A stretch of DNA of 64,000 nt from Zonotrichia leucophrys gambelii (GCF_028769735.1 NC_088171.1:64284216-64348215); one strand, 5' to 3'. Shown: positions 48,558 to 61,407, counted from the stretch's first letter. A program made the numbers and translations. Notes: generated by a model not told the origin, from the letters alone.

Positions 48558-49740
48558 CCTAGGCCTGGGGGGCTGGAGAGGGGGCTGGGGAAGAAGAGCA
48601 GGAAGGGCTGCTCTCTTCCTTTGCTTTCTCCTCCATGTTGTGTTAGTGGCAAACTTCCCTCTCTCTCTCTCAGAACGGCAGTGTCATAGCTATTGGCTAT
48701 GGCTGGGATTTGGAAGGGGAAGGTCATGCTATTAACACAATGCCATTGATTCAAAATGCAATTGCCTCATCTTTTATCATTGTGCCTATTTTATTTTTTA
48801 GTCATTTCTTCACCTGTTTTTTTCCCCCTCTGATAAATAGCTGCTGAAACCTCAGTTAACAAGGAATTGGCTTGTACAGACATGGCTGTTAACGCCTGCA
48901 CACATTCACACATTCTCTTTTCTAAGACTGACCTGTCAGCTACCACCATTTTCTGGCAGTGCACCTTTCAGAAATTGCAGGCTGGGAGAGAAAAAGATGC
49001 AAGGAATTGCATGGAGAAAAAAAAACCCAAATTCTCTTCATCTTTTTTCTGGCTAAAGAACCAATGATATGGCACAGCTGCCAGAGGTGGATGGTAGATG
49101 AGGCCTGGTTGCTGGTGAGATGTGATGCTAAAAACACCAGATCTCTGTCACTTTCAGTTCACAGGGCTGATGTTGCTGTTCTTTCTTAAACCTCCCTGTT
49201 CAATGGACTTGCCCCTTCAGAGAAGCGGGCACTGAATGTAGCAAAACCATGCTGGCCCCCCTGCCCCGTCTGAGGAGATCATTCAGGTGACCACTTTTCA
49301 GAGCTTGCCTGCTTTATCATAAGTGCAGTTATTGAATTAGCTGGGTTCCTGCTTTTACCTTCTCTCTGGGAACAGGTTTTTAAGATATTGAAACTCAGCA
49401 ACTGTAAGCCTGACATGGGGGGACGATTCTTTGTAGCCCTCCCTGTTCCCTTGCCTGCTCACATCCATTTAGCAAAGAGGTAAAAACACTGTGCAGTGCA
49501 TTGTCTGTGGCCAGGTGGAGGAGGCCAGAGGGATCAAATTGCCTTCTGGTTATGTGGTACCACTCCTTTGCAGTCCTTGACATCATGTAAAGCAAGAGAG
49601 AGCTTTTGGCAGAGCAGCCTGGTTGATTGCAAGACACTGTCAGGCTTAGATGGAGTTAAAGCATTTGCTCTAAAGGCAGTAGTGAATATTTGAGACTCTG
49701 AGTGAAACACCTCAATAAAGTGTAATGGCCTGATAATTAA
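48558..49740 (+). other. GMPR: Predicted 3' UTR of GMPR
   Basis: The extent is set by the first canonical AATAAA after the stop (49,714-49,719). Roughly 1.2 kb would be transcribed. The sequence is unique, with a (CT)n-like CTCTCTCTCTC at 48,660 and T-rich parts. Shorter use of a GATAAA near 48,832 or longer use of a signal near 53,227 cannot be excluded. Confidence 0.55.
49714..49719 (+). terminator. GMPR: Candidate GMPR poly(A) signal AATAAA
   Basis: CTCAATAAAGTGTAATGG is the only canonical AATAAA in plus orientation in the first kilobase or so after the stop codon. Cleavage would be expected 10-30 bases later, near 49,740. Confidence 0.6.
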
Positions 49741-49744
49741 TTGA

Positions 49745-52700
49745 TAAATCACAATGAAAATTTCTTTGGAAATACACATTGCATCCACATGAATACCACA
49801 GTAGCTCGATATGATAAATGATGTAAAAGTGAGCACCAATGAATTAATAATGCTTGGCCACTTACTTTAAACTGCTGCTGAGATCATAATGCAGCTGGTG
49901 TTACTTCAGTACTTCAGAGTCTTACTTTCCCCTCCTGTAGACATCTGTGGAAAGAGGCAGGCTTCCTTTGAAAAGCAAAAAAGTGATCTGTAGGAAAAGG
50001 AATAGCAAAGAGAAACTCTAGAATTAAACTTATACGCTGGACCGCTCAAAAAGCCAATCACAAGGACTGGTACAGTTAACCATGCTGAGAAGCAAATCCA
50101 GGCCACAAGCTGATCCCTGGTGATTTTTCAGTGTGTTGTGCACATTAGAAAAAGCAGAGGGTATCTTCTAAATTTCCTGGTATTTAACATGTAGGATGTA
50201 CTTCTTAATTGTGGGATGACCTCTTCCTCTGCTTTGGAAGAGAACGAGGGCCTTGATGTGAGCACAGGTTATGCTTGTGCTGGCTGCAAGGACCATTTGT
50301 CTTGCCCACATATCATAAAGGAATGTGAATGCAGAAGAGAAGCAGCCCCTGTGAATCCAGGCCCTGATCTCTCCAGTTCCCTCCAGCCTGGAAGCATCAT
50401 GTTAAGAGAATGCCAGGCTTCTCCACCACAGCAAGGCACCATGGGCCCCCTGCTGCTCTCAGCTGCACTGGGCCCAGAGCAGGGCAGTGTGACCTCTCTC
50501 ATCAGTGCAGCTGTGGGGCAGCACTGCTCTCTGTTTGTGTGATGTAGAGGGGGAGCAAATGGACACCTCTGTCAGGAGTGGGGTTGGACCACCACAGCCC
50601 AGGCCTGACCACAGGTGTGTCTCCACACTGGTGCCTTCACATGTGGGAAGTACAGCACTCTGCTGGTCTCATGCCCACTCTCACTAGCGCTTTTCTACTT
50701 TTTTTAGCTACATTTCTAAGTGGAATTTAAGAAATACATATGCATATAAGAAAATATATATATTTGTAAACATTTTTTTAAAAGATCATGCGCACACCAA
50801 ACCAAGCAGCTTTATGATGGCCTCAGAACAGTTTCTTTTCCAAAGGGCAGGTGCTGGGGGCAAGGAGAGGCTGCCTCTCTACAAGTGTGGCAAATGGGGC
50901 CACTCTTCCACCTCCTTTCCTTCTCCTCCTGCACATAACTCTGATCAGTGACTAATAGGACAGGGACAAGCTATTCTTAAGCTGTCCCAGAATTCTTCAG
51001 TCTATGAATGACATTTGATGCCATGAATGGTGATTGATAAAATTTTGATGTTAGGTATTTGCTTTTCTGAATACCAGGTCTTACCACTGTTTTGATAAGC
51101 AACATGTTTTCTTTCATTTTCTCCTCTCCAAAAGTGAGCAGGAGAGAGAAATGAGATGCAGAAAGGCTGAACTGGTGGCATGTCTGCATCTCACCCAGTT
51201 GTATGTGAATTTTGTTCAGGAATAACCCTTAGCTATGTCAGTGCTTATCACTGACACTGTATATGTGCAGCTCTGAGACAGGCTGGAAAATACAAAAAAG
51301 CACTGGAGTCCCCTTTAACACCTATTCCTGTGCTGCAGCTCTTGCCCTGATCTTCACTTAGCTCCAGGTCCTGTACGCTGCTCAAGCCTGCTGCCACTCC
51401 CACAAGGAACGGAGGCAGAGGGAGCCAGGAACACGCTTTGTCTGGCAGGATGGTCCAAGTCAAGACCACAACCTCTGACAAATGCCATGTGCCATTTTTA
51501 GATCTACCTCACCTGCACATCTAACTGGGTTTTTTGTTACTTGGTGTCCTTTTGTGGGAAAAGAAATTTTTAAAGTGCTTAATAATGCTTAATGTTGTCA
51601 TTCTGCATAACCAGGTCTTCTTTAATCCTACACTCCAACCCCATCCTATCCAGAGGAATGCTGTGAGTGTGACAGCCTGTACTGCAGGCCAGGGCCATGT
51701 CTGCTTCCCCAGCCAGGCAATTGTTGAGCTCCCAAGAGCAGTGTTGAGGTTCCCACTGGATCCACAGGGGTGCAGTTTAACATACCAAAGACCTACAAGT
51801 GGGGATGCTGAAAAGGGCAACATTTTGTCATTAAGCAATCCCTGCTGAGCATGTCTGCCTGTGGCTTCTTGGAACATAAGGACACCTCCAACAGCCCTGG
51901 CACTCCCAGTGCTGCTCTGGGGTTGCCTTGCTGCAGCACATTTTGCAGGGTGGGCTCCTGCCCACAGAGCCTGGTTACCAGAACTCTCCTTGGGAGGGGA
52001 GGGCTCGGCACAGGAGCGGCCTTGCGCACTCCCCAGTGACTCTGTGGTGGCTGCAAGGAGTGCACTGTGCAAGTGGACACCTCCTTGTAGGTGTGAATAA
52101 TTGCTAAAGGGGTGGGCTTCATCCAGCATCCTGACAGATGCAAAACAAGCCACCAAGGTCTCCATTCTCTGGGAGAAACACATTCCCATCTGCTCATTGG
52201 AACAGCCAATGGGGCAGGGGCTTTGGCTGTGCTTTGGTGTCACTTTCTTCTCCCTCAGGGCATGGTGGGGTTGAATGTAGGATGGGGACACCCTGTAAAT
52301 ATGGAGAGTTAAAAGGCAGGATCAGAAGAAGCCTCTGTTTGCCTTTGGGGGAGCTTTTCCCATATAAAATGTGCCTGTCTCTTCTTTAAGCTAGTCAGTA
52401 GCAGGGGTAGAAAGGATGGGGATAAGGAAGAAATGTGGCAGCTGTTGGCCAAGCCCCACTGTGTTGGGACAGGTGCTTTCAGTCAAGGACATGATGAGAG
52501 TTTGAAGCTTTTCTGAACCAAGCACTCCCTACTTTATACCTGTTGAACTCCACTCTTGTGACAGACTTGTTGCTGCAGCTTTCTGCCGCTGTATGTACCG
52601 TGTCTATCCATCACCATCTCACATCCCCCACTGGGGGATGGTGCTGTTTAGTTGCTAATACCAGTTTTACACCAAAAATTCTCTTTTGGAGCCAGGAGAG

Positions 52701-53440
52701 CTTTTGAAGCCAGTGCCAGATTTGGCCTTGTGTAGAAGAGAAGTGGAGGGGGGAAAATGCCAGGGCTCAAGAACAGGGGTTTTCCCTCTGCAGCAGCCAA
52801 GGCCAGCAGGTGGGAGAGGGCCAGCCCTTCCCTGCGGGCTGGGAGCTGCCAGGGGCAGCGGGGTTGAAGCGTGTCTTGAGTAGATGCTGGCACAGCTCTA
52901 CACTCAGGACAGGCCACCCCCTGCAGCCTTAGCTTCATTTGTGGTGATGCTTAATCGAGCCCTCCCCAACATTTATTTGACACAGTGTTTGCTGGCCAAA
53001 GTTTTCATACATAAATCAGTTTGGAGTCCAGGACTCCGTGGTGTTGCCTGTGATAACTGTGAAGCGCTTCTGTGTCATTGGCCAAAAAGCTGCTGGGCTT
53101 TCAGTGTTTTGCTGCCCTGCTCAGCCCTGCTGAGATGGTGATGAGATGCTGTCCCCCTTCCCTCTGCTGTGGCATCCCTGTGTGTGCTGCCCAATCATCC
53201 CAACTGCTCCCAGGTTTTTGTTATGCAATAAAAAGCTTCACCCTGACGGGCTGCAGAGCGTTGTATGGCCATGGGATGGGTGGGTACAGGCTGCCTTTGG
53301 GAATCGTCACAAATAAAAGCCAATGCTCTCAAATGCATTGCCAGGGCAGGGCTGGGGGAGGACTGGGCAGGGAATTAAACTGGGCAAATTATGTCCCTAG
53401 GAAAGCTCTCTCCCCTTCAGTCATAAAAGACAAAACACAC
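49745..53440. other. Spacer between convergent GMPR and ATXN1
   Basis: About 3.7 kb between the two predicted transcript ends, similar to the few-kilobase human spacing. It holds a 256-codon minus-strand frame at 51,521-52,291 with no recognisable domain, an A/T-rich simple stretch near 50,735-50,785, and two plus-strand AATAAA sequences near 53,227 and 53,313 that could serve a longer GMPR transcript. No named transposon is recognised. Confidence 0.6.
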
Positions 53441-53461
53441 ATTTGCAATTGGCACTGTTAT

Positions 53462-53467
53462 TTTATT
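53462..53467 (-). terminator. ATXN1: Terminal ATXN1 poly(A) signal
   Basis: TTTATT on the plus strand is AATAAA on the minus strand. It is the last canonical minus-strand signal I see at the far end of the long A/T-rich 3' UTR, where composition changes to the GC-richer spacer. Cleavage would fall near 53,440-53,450. Confidence 0.65.
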
Positions 53468-53727
53468 AGTACGAGTATACTGAAACAATAAACTTGTACT
53501 GGTATACAGACAATTTCTTTAAAACAATTTTGTTCAAATTTTGAATCAAACATTGTTTTATTATAATAATGAAATAATTTCTACCTAGAAAACCTGCAAG
53601 CACCATCAAAGAAAGGGACCATAAAATTCAATAAACAGACGCGAGTGTATCCTACAAATAGACACACCACCATTAGAAAATAGAATATGAATTCTTCCAT
53701 TTTTTTTAATATTTGTTTTAAAAAAGC

Positions 53728-53735
53728 TAGTGCAA
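53728..53735 (-). promoter_or_regulatory. ATXN1: miR-130/301 family 8mer seed match
   Basis: TAGTGCAA on plus is TTGCACTA in the ATXN1 transcript, a full 8mer match to the miR-130 seed AGUGCAA. It lies close to the distal poly(A) signal, so it would be lost from shorter 3' UTR forms. miR-130 has been reported to repress human ATXN1. Confidence 0.6.
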
Positions 53736-53858
53736 GTACAATATTTTACACTGGAATTACAGAGAGTATGCACGCATATGGAAAAAAGTTCTCCTGTCAC
53801 AATAAAAGCTCTTAACTATGTCTGTATGCACTTAAAATCTTCTCCTCTTTTCAATAAG

Positions 53859-53865
53859 GTGCAAA
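53859..53865 (-). promoter_or_regulatory. ATXN1: miR-19 family 7mer seed match
   Basis: GTGCAAA on plus is TTTGCAC in the transcript, a 7mer-m8 match to the miR-19 seed. It lies 124 bases from the miR-130 match. Confidence 0.5.
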
Positions 53866-55829
53866 ACGTTATTCCCTCCCTATTTTCTCCTTTGTACTGG
53901 CCATGTCAGCTCAATTTCTCCCCAACACAAAGCTGCGATATCCCTTTTACTGGGCCTACACTAGGAACTACACTGGAAGTGTGATTTGCAACAACCCTCA
54001 TTAGTAATACTAGACAATTTAAAAAAAAATTACTTTAAAAACTACTGATGTCTAATGGCTGGACCTGACCCCGGCTCGGCCAAGCGCCGCTGCCAGCTGC
54101 TGCCGGGAGCGGTGACATAGCTAGTACAAAATGGATTTCAGTAGCTCACCCAAACTGAAAAAGGTTGGGAAATTCCCCCACCCCCACTTTTGTAACACTG
54201 CAAAAAGAACAGTGTTCAACAAGTTAATACATTATTAAAAAAAAAAAGGAGCAAATACATACATTAGTGAGTTTCAACATTAGCTGACTGTCGTGAAGAG
54301 TTGCATCTATGCCTTACCAGATTAGTAACTTCGCAAAGCGCCTGGCCATCCGAGCCACCTGCGGCCACCCCCGGCCCGTTTTTGCCCTCAGCTGCCCAGA
54401 TCCAAACCCAGTGGACTGGAACAAGAATTCTGCAGAGCTTGTTCAACGGGAGAGTACCTGGGCCCTGGACTTTTAAAGCAAATGCCAGGGTGGAATCCCC
54501 TCGCCAGCAGGTGTGAAGGAGCAGACCCGCACTGCCGGCAGAGCCAGTGGTCCCACCCTGGCTCCACCCCGGCTGGGGATCTGGGCCCTGAAGTTTCTGC
54601 CCATCACCAGTCTCGTAGTACAGCAAGGACAGCTTCAACAAGTGACTCCGCTCGCTGCAAACAACACTTCCAATGCACACCTACTGCGTGGTCGAGGGAA
54701 AGGGCACAGGAGCTTTAACTGCTCAAAATAGAAACTAACAAAAAAGAAACAACCTTGGATGAAGCCTCCAAAAAATCCTCAGTGGAAGACTTGCGTCCTT
54801 TCAGCTAACAAGAAAAAACCTACGGAACCCTTAGAGACAGTTATTGTATAAATACTACCTGTTGGCTGAATGCACTTCACCGTGACACAACTGGGGCTGG
54901 TTTCTAAGTGCCCGGGGGTCACTTGCACAGGGCGAGTGTTCCCCTCCCCTGTGCCTGTGGGAGCCAAAGATTGGGTCACCTCCAGGGAGGGGGATGGGAG
55001 CAGCTGGAAACTTTGCCCTTTCCACCCTGCCACCAGCTCCCAACTGCCCAGCTCAATCTTTGGACAGGAAAAGGATCCTCTCTTCAGAAACTGCTTCAGG
55101 ATCCTCTCCTTTTGGCTTCTGAAAAACATCAGTCTTGCCATTGGTCAAGACTGTCACTGGAACCGTGTGACCAGCTGCTCCTGGCAGCAGCGGTGGGAGA
55201 AAGGGGCAGTGACTGGGGCGGGAGGGCCGGGTCTCCTCAGGTACTATTCTGCTGCTAGTGCTGGGCAAGGATACCTTGTTACAAGCACTTCTAGCTCAGG
55301 GTTGTACTCTTTGGATTTCATCTGGACCAGGAAGTGCTGAAAAAAACTGGAACAGCATCCCCAGAGAGAGAAAAAAATGGGACCAGAAGGTCTCAGGTGG
55401 AAACTACGCAGGTTGTGCTCAGCTGGCAGCAGCTCTCAGCCCGAGGGCTGCCAGCACCAGCAGGGTCCCCACACCCGGGCCTGCCCAGGGCACGGCCAAG
55501 GCTCCCTCGGAACCAGCCTTGACCTCTGGGCTGCCAGGGGCTCCCTCAGCACAGGCGGAACAGACTTAAAGCCAAAATACAACTGGAGAGGGAGACTCTC
55601 GTTTTGCACAGTAGCCACCCTTCGAAGTGCCCGGTAGCTGCACTCAGGAATTGCTGCTCCAAGGTGTATTTTCAGCACAGGAGTTAACAGCATGACTCCA
55701 TTCCCCAGAAACGGGACCCATGTAATACGAACAGAAAATTAAGCACAGTTGTTCTTTAAGAGCCTTTTAAGTAATAATTCTTCCTGGCCAGAGCCAATAC
55801 AAATCAGATCATCTAGACATGACATTTTC

Positions 55830-55837
55830 TATATACA
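55830..55837 (-). promoter_or_regulatory. ATXN1: Pumilio response element TGTATATA
   Basis: TATATACA on plus is TGTATATA in the ATXN1 transcript, a perfect fit to UGUANAUA. It lies in ordinary unique A/T-rich sequence, not in a dinucleotide repeat. PUM1 is known in mammals to bind the ATXN1 3' UTR and lower ataxin-1 level, so a functional site here is expected. Confidence 0.7.
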
Positions 55838-56298
55838 AAAAACATGTAACTTTCAACCTTTCTCTGCTTTTGTATTTAAAAACTTTTTTTTTTACAAACA
55901 AGGTATGAAACTCACTGTTCAAACAGAGCCATCTCTTTTTCAAACACTGAATGAATCATTCCAACATTCATTTTTCTTTTGTGCAATTTTTTAAAACATT
56001 ACCTGTACTCCTCAATGTGAGTGCTTCAAAAAAAGTTTCTATTTTTTATAAGCTTCTCAAATTAGGTTTACATCAAAAAATATTCCCACAAGGTATAGTG
56101 CTACAAGAAAAGATCCTATCAGTAAAGGTAACACATCTGAAGCGAGGTCGTCTATGTAAAAGAAATTGAACTCTGGAGTAGAGGTGTGCAATGCGTTTGG
56201 AATTTCCCTATGGGCACAAAGCAAGGCTGTCCTCAGGACAGGGAATCAAGTGGACATGTAGGCATACACATAAAAAAAATGCACACATAACTTCTTTG

Positions 56299-56306
56299 TG
56301 TGCAAA
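56299..56306 (-). promoter_or_regulatory. ATXN1: miR-19 family 8mer seed match
   Basis: TGTGCAAA on plus is TTTGCACA in the transcript, an 8mer match to miR-19a/b. Confidence 0.55.
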
Positions 56307-57582
56307 CAGACACTTCTGCCTGGGGGTGTGTGTGCACATATGCATATCTGCATCAACAAATTCTCATTTTGCTATGTATTACAGGATTTGGGAGAGTGGG
56401 AGGGTTGGAAAAACCAGAGAAAAGGAAATTACTGCCTTCACTCTGGTGGCATGTTCCCCTTGCTTTTCACATCAACACTGGCCAGAGCTCACAGTGGACT
56501 CTGCTGCTACCTGTGATGATGGGGAGGGAAGAAATGGAAACTGTACGAGTGCATATCTCATTCTGCCATTTGTCAAGTTTCAATGGGCCAAATCCCCTCT
56601 ACCTGCCCAAGGCTTCTGCCCTGGTCAACCCCAACATTTTTCCAACTGCCCAGTTAAGGCCAGGATCTGGCCCTGATTGAACCACGCTTCAGTTCCACAA
56701 AGATTTATGCTTGTGCTTTACAGCAAGCCCCTGAGCAGCCTTTGCTGGCCAGCCCAGACCTCCCATGCACACACGTATAAGCTTTTGCAGAACTGTGTCC
56801 CATGACATGCAGAGCATTGCACCAAGAGCCACTCTGAAACAACACTATTAGTGTTTAAAAAGATTGAGAATTCGCTCTCCTTGACGTAGGCTTTTTTTTT
56901 TTTTTACGTAGTTGCAAGAATTAACAGAATTTCACCATTTCCTTTTTACTACTGGCAACACACTTTAAAGTAATATAAATCTCTGCAGAGAGTGTATTTT
57001 CATGGTAACCAACAGCTACAGTTCATGCTGACCCTGCTGCTTTTGTATTGCAATCTAAATGAGATCTACAAAGTTTAAACTATGAGATGCAGGAAATCCA
57101 AACTTGTCTGTAACATTGTACATCCCTACTCCGGAGCAGTAAAAGTGCTGCTTCTGGTCACATCAGTGTACCACACATACACCAGCCCCATCCCTGAGTA
57201 AAAGGTGTGAAAGGTTTCTAAATGTTCCTTGATTTAAGGGAAACAAGAGTAGTGATGTCACTTCCCCATGCTGAGAAAATGACGGGAACGACAGGTCGAA
57301 CGAAGCGACAGTGGGACAAAGGAATTAAAGGAATGAAAAAAGGAACGTGTGTCCCTCCCCTCCTCCCGAGGTCTGCGTCTTTGAGGGAAAGAAGTCTAAG
57401 GGCAAGGTACAAAATGGTAGAATAGGTCAACAGCGACTCCGATTCGGGTCTCGACCAGAGGACTCGAGGTAAGTGACATCAAACTCAAATTCCCCACGAT
57501 GTGGCCCAGACAAACTGAAACAATGCCTAAGTTAGACGCTATAAGGAACAGTCACTGTATATATAGAGATATATAAATAGAT

Positions 57583-57583
57583 T

Positions 57584-57617
<34 letters not shown>

Positions 57618-57641
57618 CAGATAGATAGATAGATAGATAGA
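57583..57641. repeat. (GATA)n microsatellite in the ATXN1 3' UTR
   Basis: About fourteen GATA units, broken by one GACA unit. In the ATXN1 transcript it reads as (UAUC)n. It is long enough to be length-polymorphic. Confidence 0.93.
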
Positions 57642-59484
57642 CAAATAGATTTTTTTTTAAGAAATCCCTATAAAGAGGTTCTTGTTTTATTTTTCTTTGC
57701 CCTGACTAATTTCTTGGTGATTGTATGCATTTTGTTGTAAACTAAAGAGGCCTGCTACAAAAGGAAAGGAACAAACAGACAAAAAGAAAACTGCTCTCAG
57801 TTACTATTGCAAAGCGGCCGCCACGCAGAGCAGGGGCAGAGCCTCCTCCTTCAGCTTCACCTCAGCATCCCCGTGCTTGCAAGTGGTGTTTGCACCTGCC
57901 CTGGGGATCGATGGCACTCCCGGGCCTGGGGCTGCACCACAAGGGATGCTCAGTGCCAGAGGCAAAGGCAAAGCCCTGCCTTGCAAAGGACTTGGCCCTG
58001 GTGGGAGCCAGCTCCTGTGTGCCCAGGCAGAAGGTGCCACTCGGCATATGGTGAGTGCCACCCTCTCCCTGGATGCCATGTAGACATGAATACATCTCTT
58101 TTTTTCCTTTTTGTTTTTTTTCTTCCTGGATCTCTTTAAACAACAAATACAAAATGGGTTCGTGTTTCCCGGGGCAAGGAATCTTATACCCTTAATATGG
58201 TGCGGGTTTTTGGAGGGAGGAGGACAGGGAGGGACTTATTAAGGGGGGAGGGGGGCAGGGAGAAAGGTAGAAAGAAAGAACTCAGAAGAGACAAAACCAG
58301 GGGAAATCAGAAGTGGGTATGAGATCTAGCTAACACCGCACAGGTGAGTCTAAGTTGGCACGTGAAGTATTGCACATCCTACAAAAGCTAAAGCATGGAA
58401 GGGGACAATTGTTTGGAAAGAACCAGTTATTTCAGAATTCCTCAGTCTGAAATACAAGCACAGAACTAATACATTCCTATTGCTCCAAATGTATTTTTTT
58501 ATTTTTTTTTTTTTAGTGTTAGTTGAATAGATCCAGTCAGTTTAATAGCCCCTGCTTCCTTATTGACCACAAATGTGTATGTGTATGGTTTTACTTGAGA
58601 TTTCTTTTTTTCTAAGTACACGTGAAGTACAGAAATAGTGGTAAGACTGTGAACTAAAATCTATAATTCTTTCTATTCCTTTACCATCAAAGCTTAAAAA
58701 AAAAACAGGAAACAAAAAGAAACAATAAATTGCAAGTGCCCTGAGCAGAGTATATGGAAGATTAAGCAACTTCTCTGAGCAGAAATATTAACAAATAAGC
58801 ACTAACTAAGCTGTGTGATTGTGAGAAGAAACCCACTCAGCTATTTGGTAGCCCGCCGAGAGGTTAATAAAATTCAAGGAAATTCAAAAAAAGTTTCAAG
58901 CTATTTTAAACATATTTCAACTTTTTGGTGCACCCCAGAATATGGTATAAAAACAATTAGGTCTGGTGTGAGCTAAATTTCAAGTAACAAGTAACAAGAG
59001 TCAAAGATGGGGTTTGGGGTTAACATTTCTTCTCTCAAAGAAAAGCACTGTATTTCAGGGGAGAGGGAAAACAAGACTTTAAATAAATTTGTTCACTTTA
59101 GGTTACTGTGTTTCTAATGACGGACTTTGATTTCCTGTTCTCCCTATGAGTACAGCTTCTCCAAAACTACCTGGAGGATGTGAACTCGCCAACCAAAAAC
59201 GACGACACGAACGCTTGCTCACAGAGGGCCCGAGTGCGATCCCACTGCAATCCCACTGGGATCTTCCAAGAAGCAGCGACAGGCTTCAGCACTCAGCCCC
59301 GACACACTTCATGCTGCACCTCCCCAAGGCTCGTGCAGGAGGTTGGGTGCACAGCACCTCAGAGGATCCGGCCCTACCTGGGGAAAGAAAAGTCTGAACG
59401 CGTGAATCCCCCCGCTCCCACTTGGTTTGTACCAAACTCCTGAAATGTCGCCTTTCCAATGGAAAATGATGCAATTAAAATAAC

Positions 59485-59520
59485 AAATAATAATAATAAT
59501 AAAAATAATAAAATAACAAT
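59485..59520. repeat. (AAT)n-like A/T-rich simple repeat
   Basis: AATAATAATAATAATAA and variants. It lies in the ATXN1 3' UTR, where the transcript reads ATT-rich. Confidence 0.85.
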
Positions 59521-59827
59521 AGGTTTGTTTTCAAAACAAACAAACACCTTGCTTACTTATAGAAATGGGTTTTTTTCTGGAAAACTCTCTCAGCAAGTCT
59601 GAAGAAAAATTCTCAGAGGTGTCCCGGTAGGACCTGGTTCTGTGTGGCTGATAAGGTAGAAAGACCAAAAATGAACTCTGAAAGGAACGTAACCCTATGA
59701 AATGGCCTAGAGCGTAGGCAGGTTAGTGAGTAATTGCTACATTTGTTTATGCTCTTTCAGACCCCCCCACCCCACAACATTATTAGGTAAAAACTGCAGG
59801 AATACCACACAAATGATAAACTCAAGA

Positions 59828-59835
59828 TGTGCAAA
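59828..59835 (-). promoter_or_regulatory. ATXN1: miR-19 family 8mer seed match
   Basis: TGTGCAAA on plus, TTTGCACA in the transcript. It is the third miR-19-type match and the second full 8mer in this 3' UTR. Confidence 0.55.
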
Positions 59836-60177
59836 TTGCAAGATTCTTTAAAGTCCATCTTTTTCAAAAACACTGGACAATGATTTTTCCTCTTTCCTTT
59901 TTCCTTTCTCTTTTTTTTCTTTTTTATTATGTCAGCTCGCATATGCCTTTAACTCTTTCTCAAGCATTAAAGTTTAAAAAGTGCCTCCTATTAAGTAGTC
60001 CTTTGTGGACAATGACTGTCACATACTAGTTCAATAATTCACATTCATCCCTTTGAAACCACATTAAAACTTTCAGCATCTTGCCTGTGAGAAAACTTTA
60101 CATAGTTGCATGTAGTTACAGTGTTGAAGAGATTTGTTTGTTTGTTGTTGTTGCTTTCCGAGCAGATTAAAGTGATA

Positions 60178-60185
60178 TACAGTAC
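60178..60185 (-). promoter_or_regulatory. ATXN1: miR-101 8mer seed match
   Basis: TACAGTAC on plus is GTACTGTA in the transcript, the full 8mer for miR-101 (seed ACAGUAC). miR-101 has been reported to repress human ATXN1. Confidence 0.6.
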
Positions 60186-60532
60186 GTACTGAGTGTTAGA
60201 CCAGGATGCTCAGCAATAAAGTGTGAACAGCATTTTAAGTGCTTAAAGACATTCTAGGTTCATCTTCAACAGCGGATTTCTGTGTCACGCACCGCAATTT
60301 GAAAAAAGTGGCACCAGTTGTCCATAACCAAGAACTAAAACCAGTACTAGAGTTAAAGACAAAGATTTGCAACCTAACTGCAAACGATGGATGCCTGTGA
60401 TCTCAAAGGGGCAGTCTGCATCTACCTTGTGGAAGCAAATGTCAATGGCATAACCCGGTCGATTTGTCTAACACTGCACAGAAACAGGAGTGAGCCTGAG
60501 CCAGGCGCATCTGCAGAGCCAGAGGCCTCCTC

Positions 60533-60615
60533 GCACACCCACGCACACCCAGCACACCCACACACACCCAGGCATACCCAGGCACATGCACACACCCACC
60601 CACCCACCCCCCTCC
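60533..60615. repeat. C/A-rich (CACACCC)n-like simple sequence
   Basis: Irregular ACACCC, GCACAC and CACCC units. It lies in the ATXN1 3' UTR, where the transcript reads GGGTGT-rich. Open frames here are translations of the repeat. Confidence 0.85.
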
Positions 60616-60765
60616 CTCAAGGGAAACCCTGCGGTCGAGGCTCTGGACAGCCCCGCCGTCGCTGACTCTGGGCAATGGAACTGCACTAGCAAGCAGAAAG
60701 GAAATGTGGTGTGGCAGTTTGCTTTAGGAATAAAAATCAGTGCAGTCAGACCCCATGGGGGAAAA

Positions 60766-60811
60766 ATATATATATACATATACACACACACAAATATATA
60801 TATATATATAT

Positions 60812-60842
<31 letters not shown>
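60766..60842. repeat. Compound (TA)n/(CA)n microsatellite
   Basis: Alternating TA runs and CACACA runs with three TA blocks. On the transcript strand it creates incidental TGTATATA matches (plus 60,771-60,778 and 60,807-60,814), which may or may not be used by Pumilio. Confidence 0.95.
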
Positions 60843-61013
60843 GCAGAGCCTTGAGTAAGAGTTGGCTTGTTGTTGAAAACATCAGAGACTGTCTGATCCT
60901 TTTCAGTAACACACCCAAGGGTTGGCTGTGTCCTCAGCATCCACCTGGGGTGAGGAAACCTCATCACCGACCCGCCAGAGAGCGGCCGTCCCGCCCTGGG
61001 GGCTGGCACGCAC

Positions 61014-61045
61014 CCACACCCACACGCACACGCACACGCACCCCC
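61014..61045. repeat. Short (CACACC/CACACG)n simple repeat
   Basis: CACCCACACCCACACGCACA-type alternation. It is the third C/A-rich simple tract in the proximal ATXN1 3' UTR. Confidence 0.8.
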
Positions 61046-61407
61046 ATGTTCGACACACACCTCTGCTACAGTTCCCTTCTCCTCACCTCCCCCCAAAAAA
61101 ACTAGAACAGGAACCAGAACAACAAAACAAACACAAAGCGATGAAAAGAAAACAAAATCACAGCTGGACCCTGTCCTACACGAGGTGTTAGAAAACAGGA
61201 GCCATGACAACACATTCATTTCCACTAAGGGTGTGTGAAGCAGATACTGCCCCTTCTGTAGCTCTCGATAAACCTAGTCACTGACAAACACTTGTGGAAA
61301 AACATATGCACCAGTCTCCTGCATAATACCAGCTGCAACTATAACAACAAGGTTATAACATAAACCTAAAATAAGATGATAACATGTAAATACTGGGTTA
61401 TTTAGTC

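Noticed and set aside
60422..61225. Several overlapping frames of 60-160 codons on both strands, rich in His/Thr/Tyr/Ile/Cys/Val
   Set aside because: They are translations of the CA- and TA-type microsatellites in the ATXN1 3' UTR.
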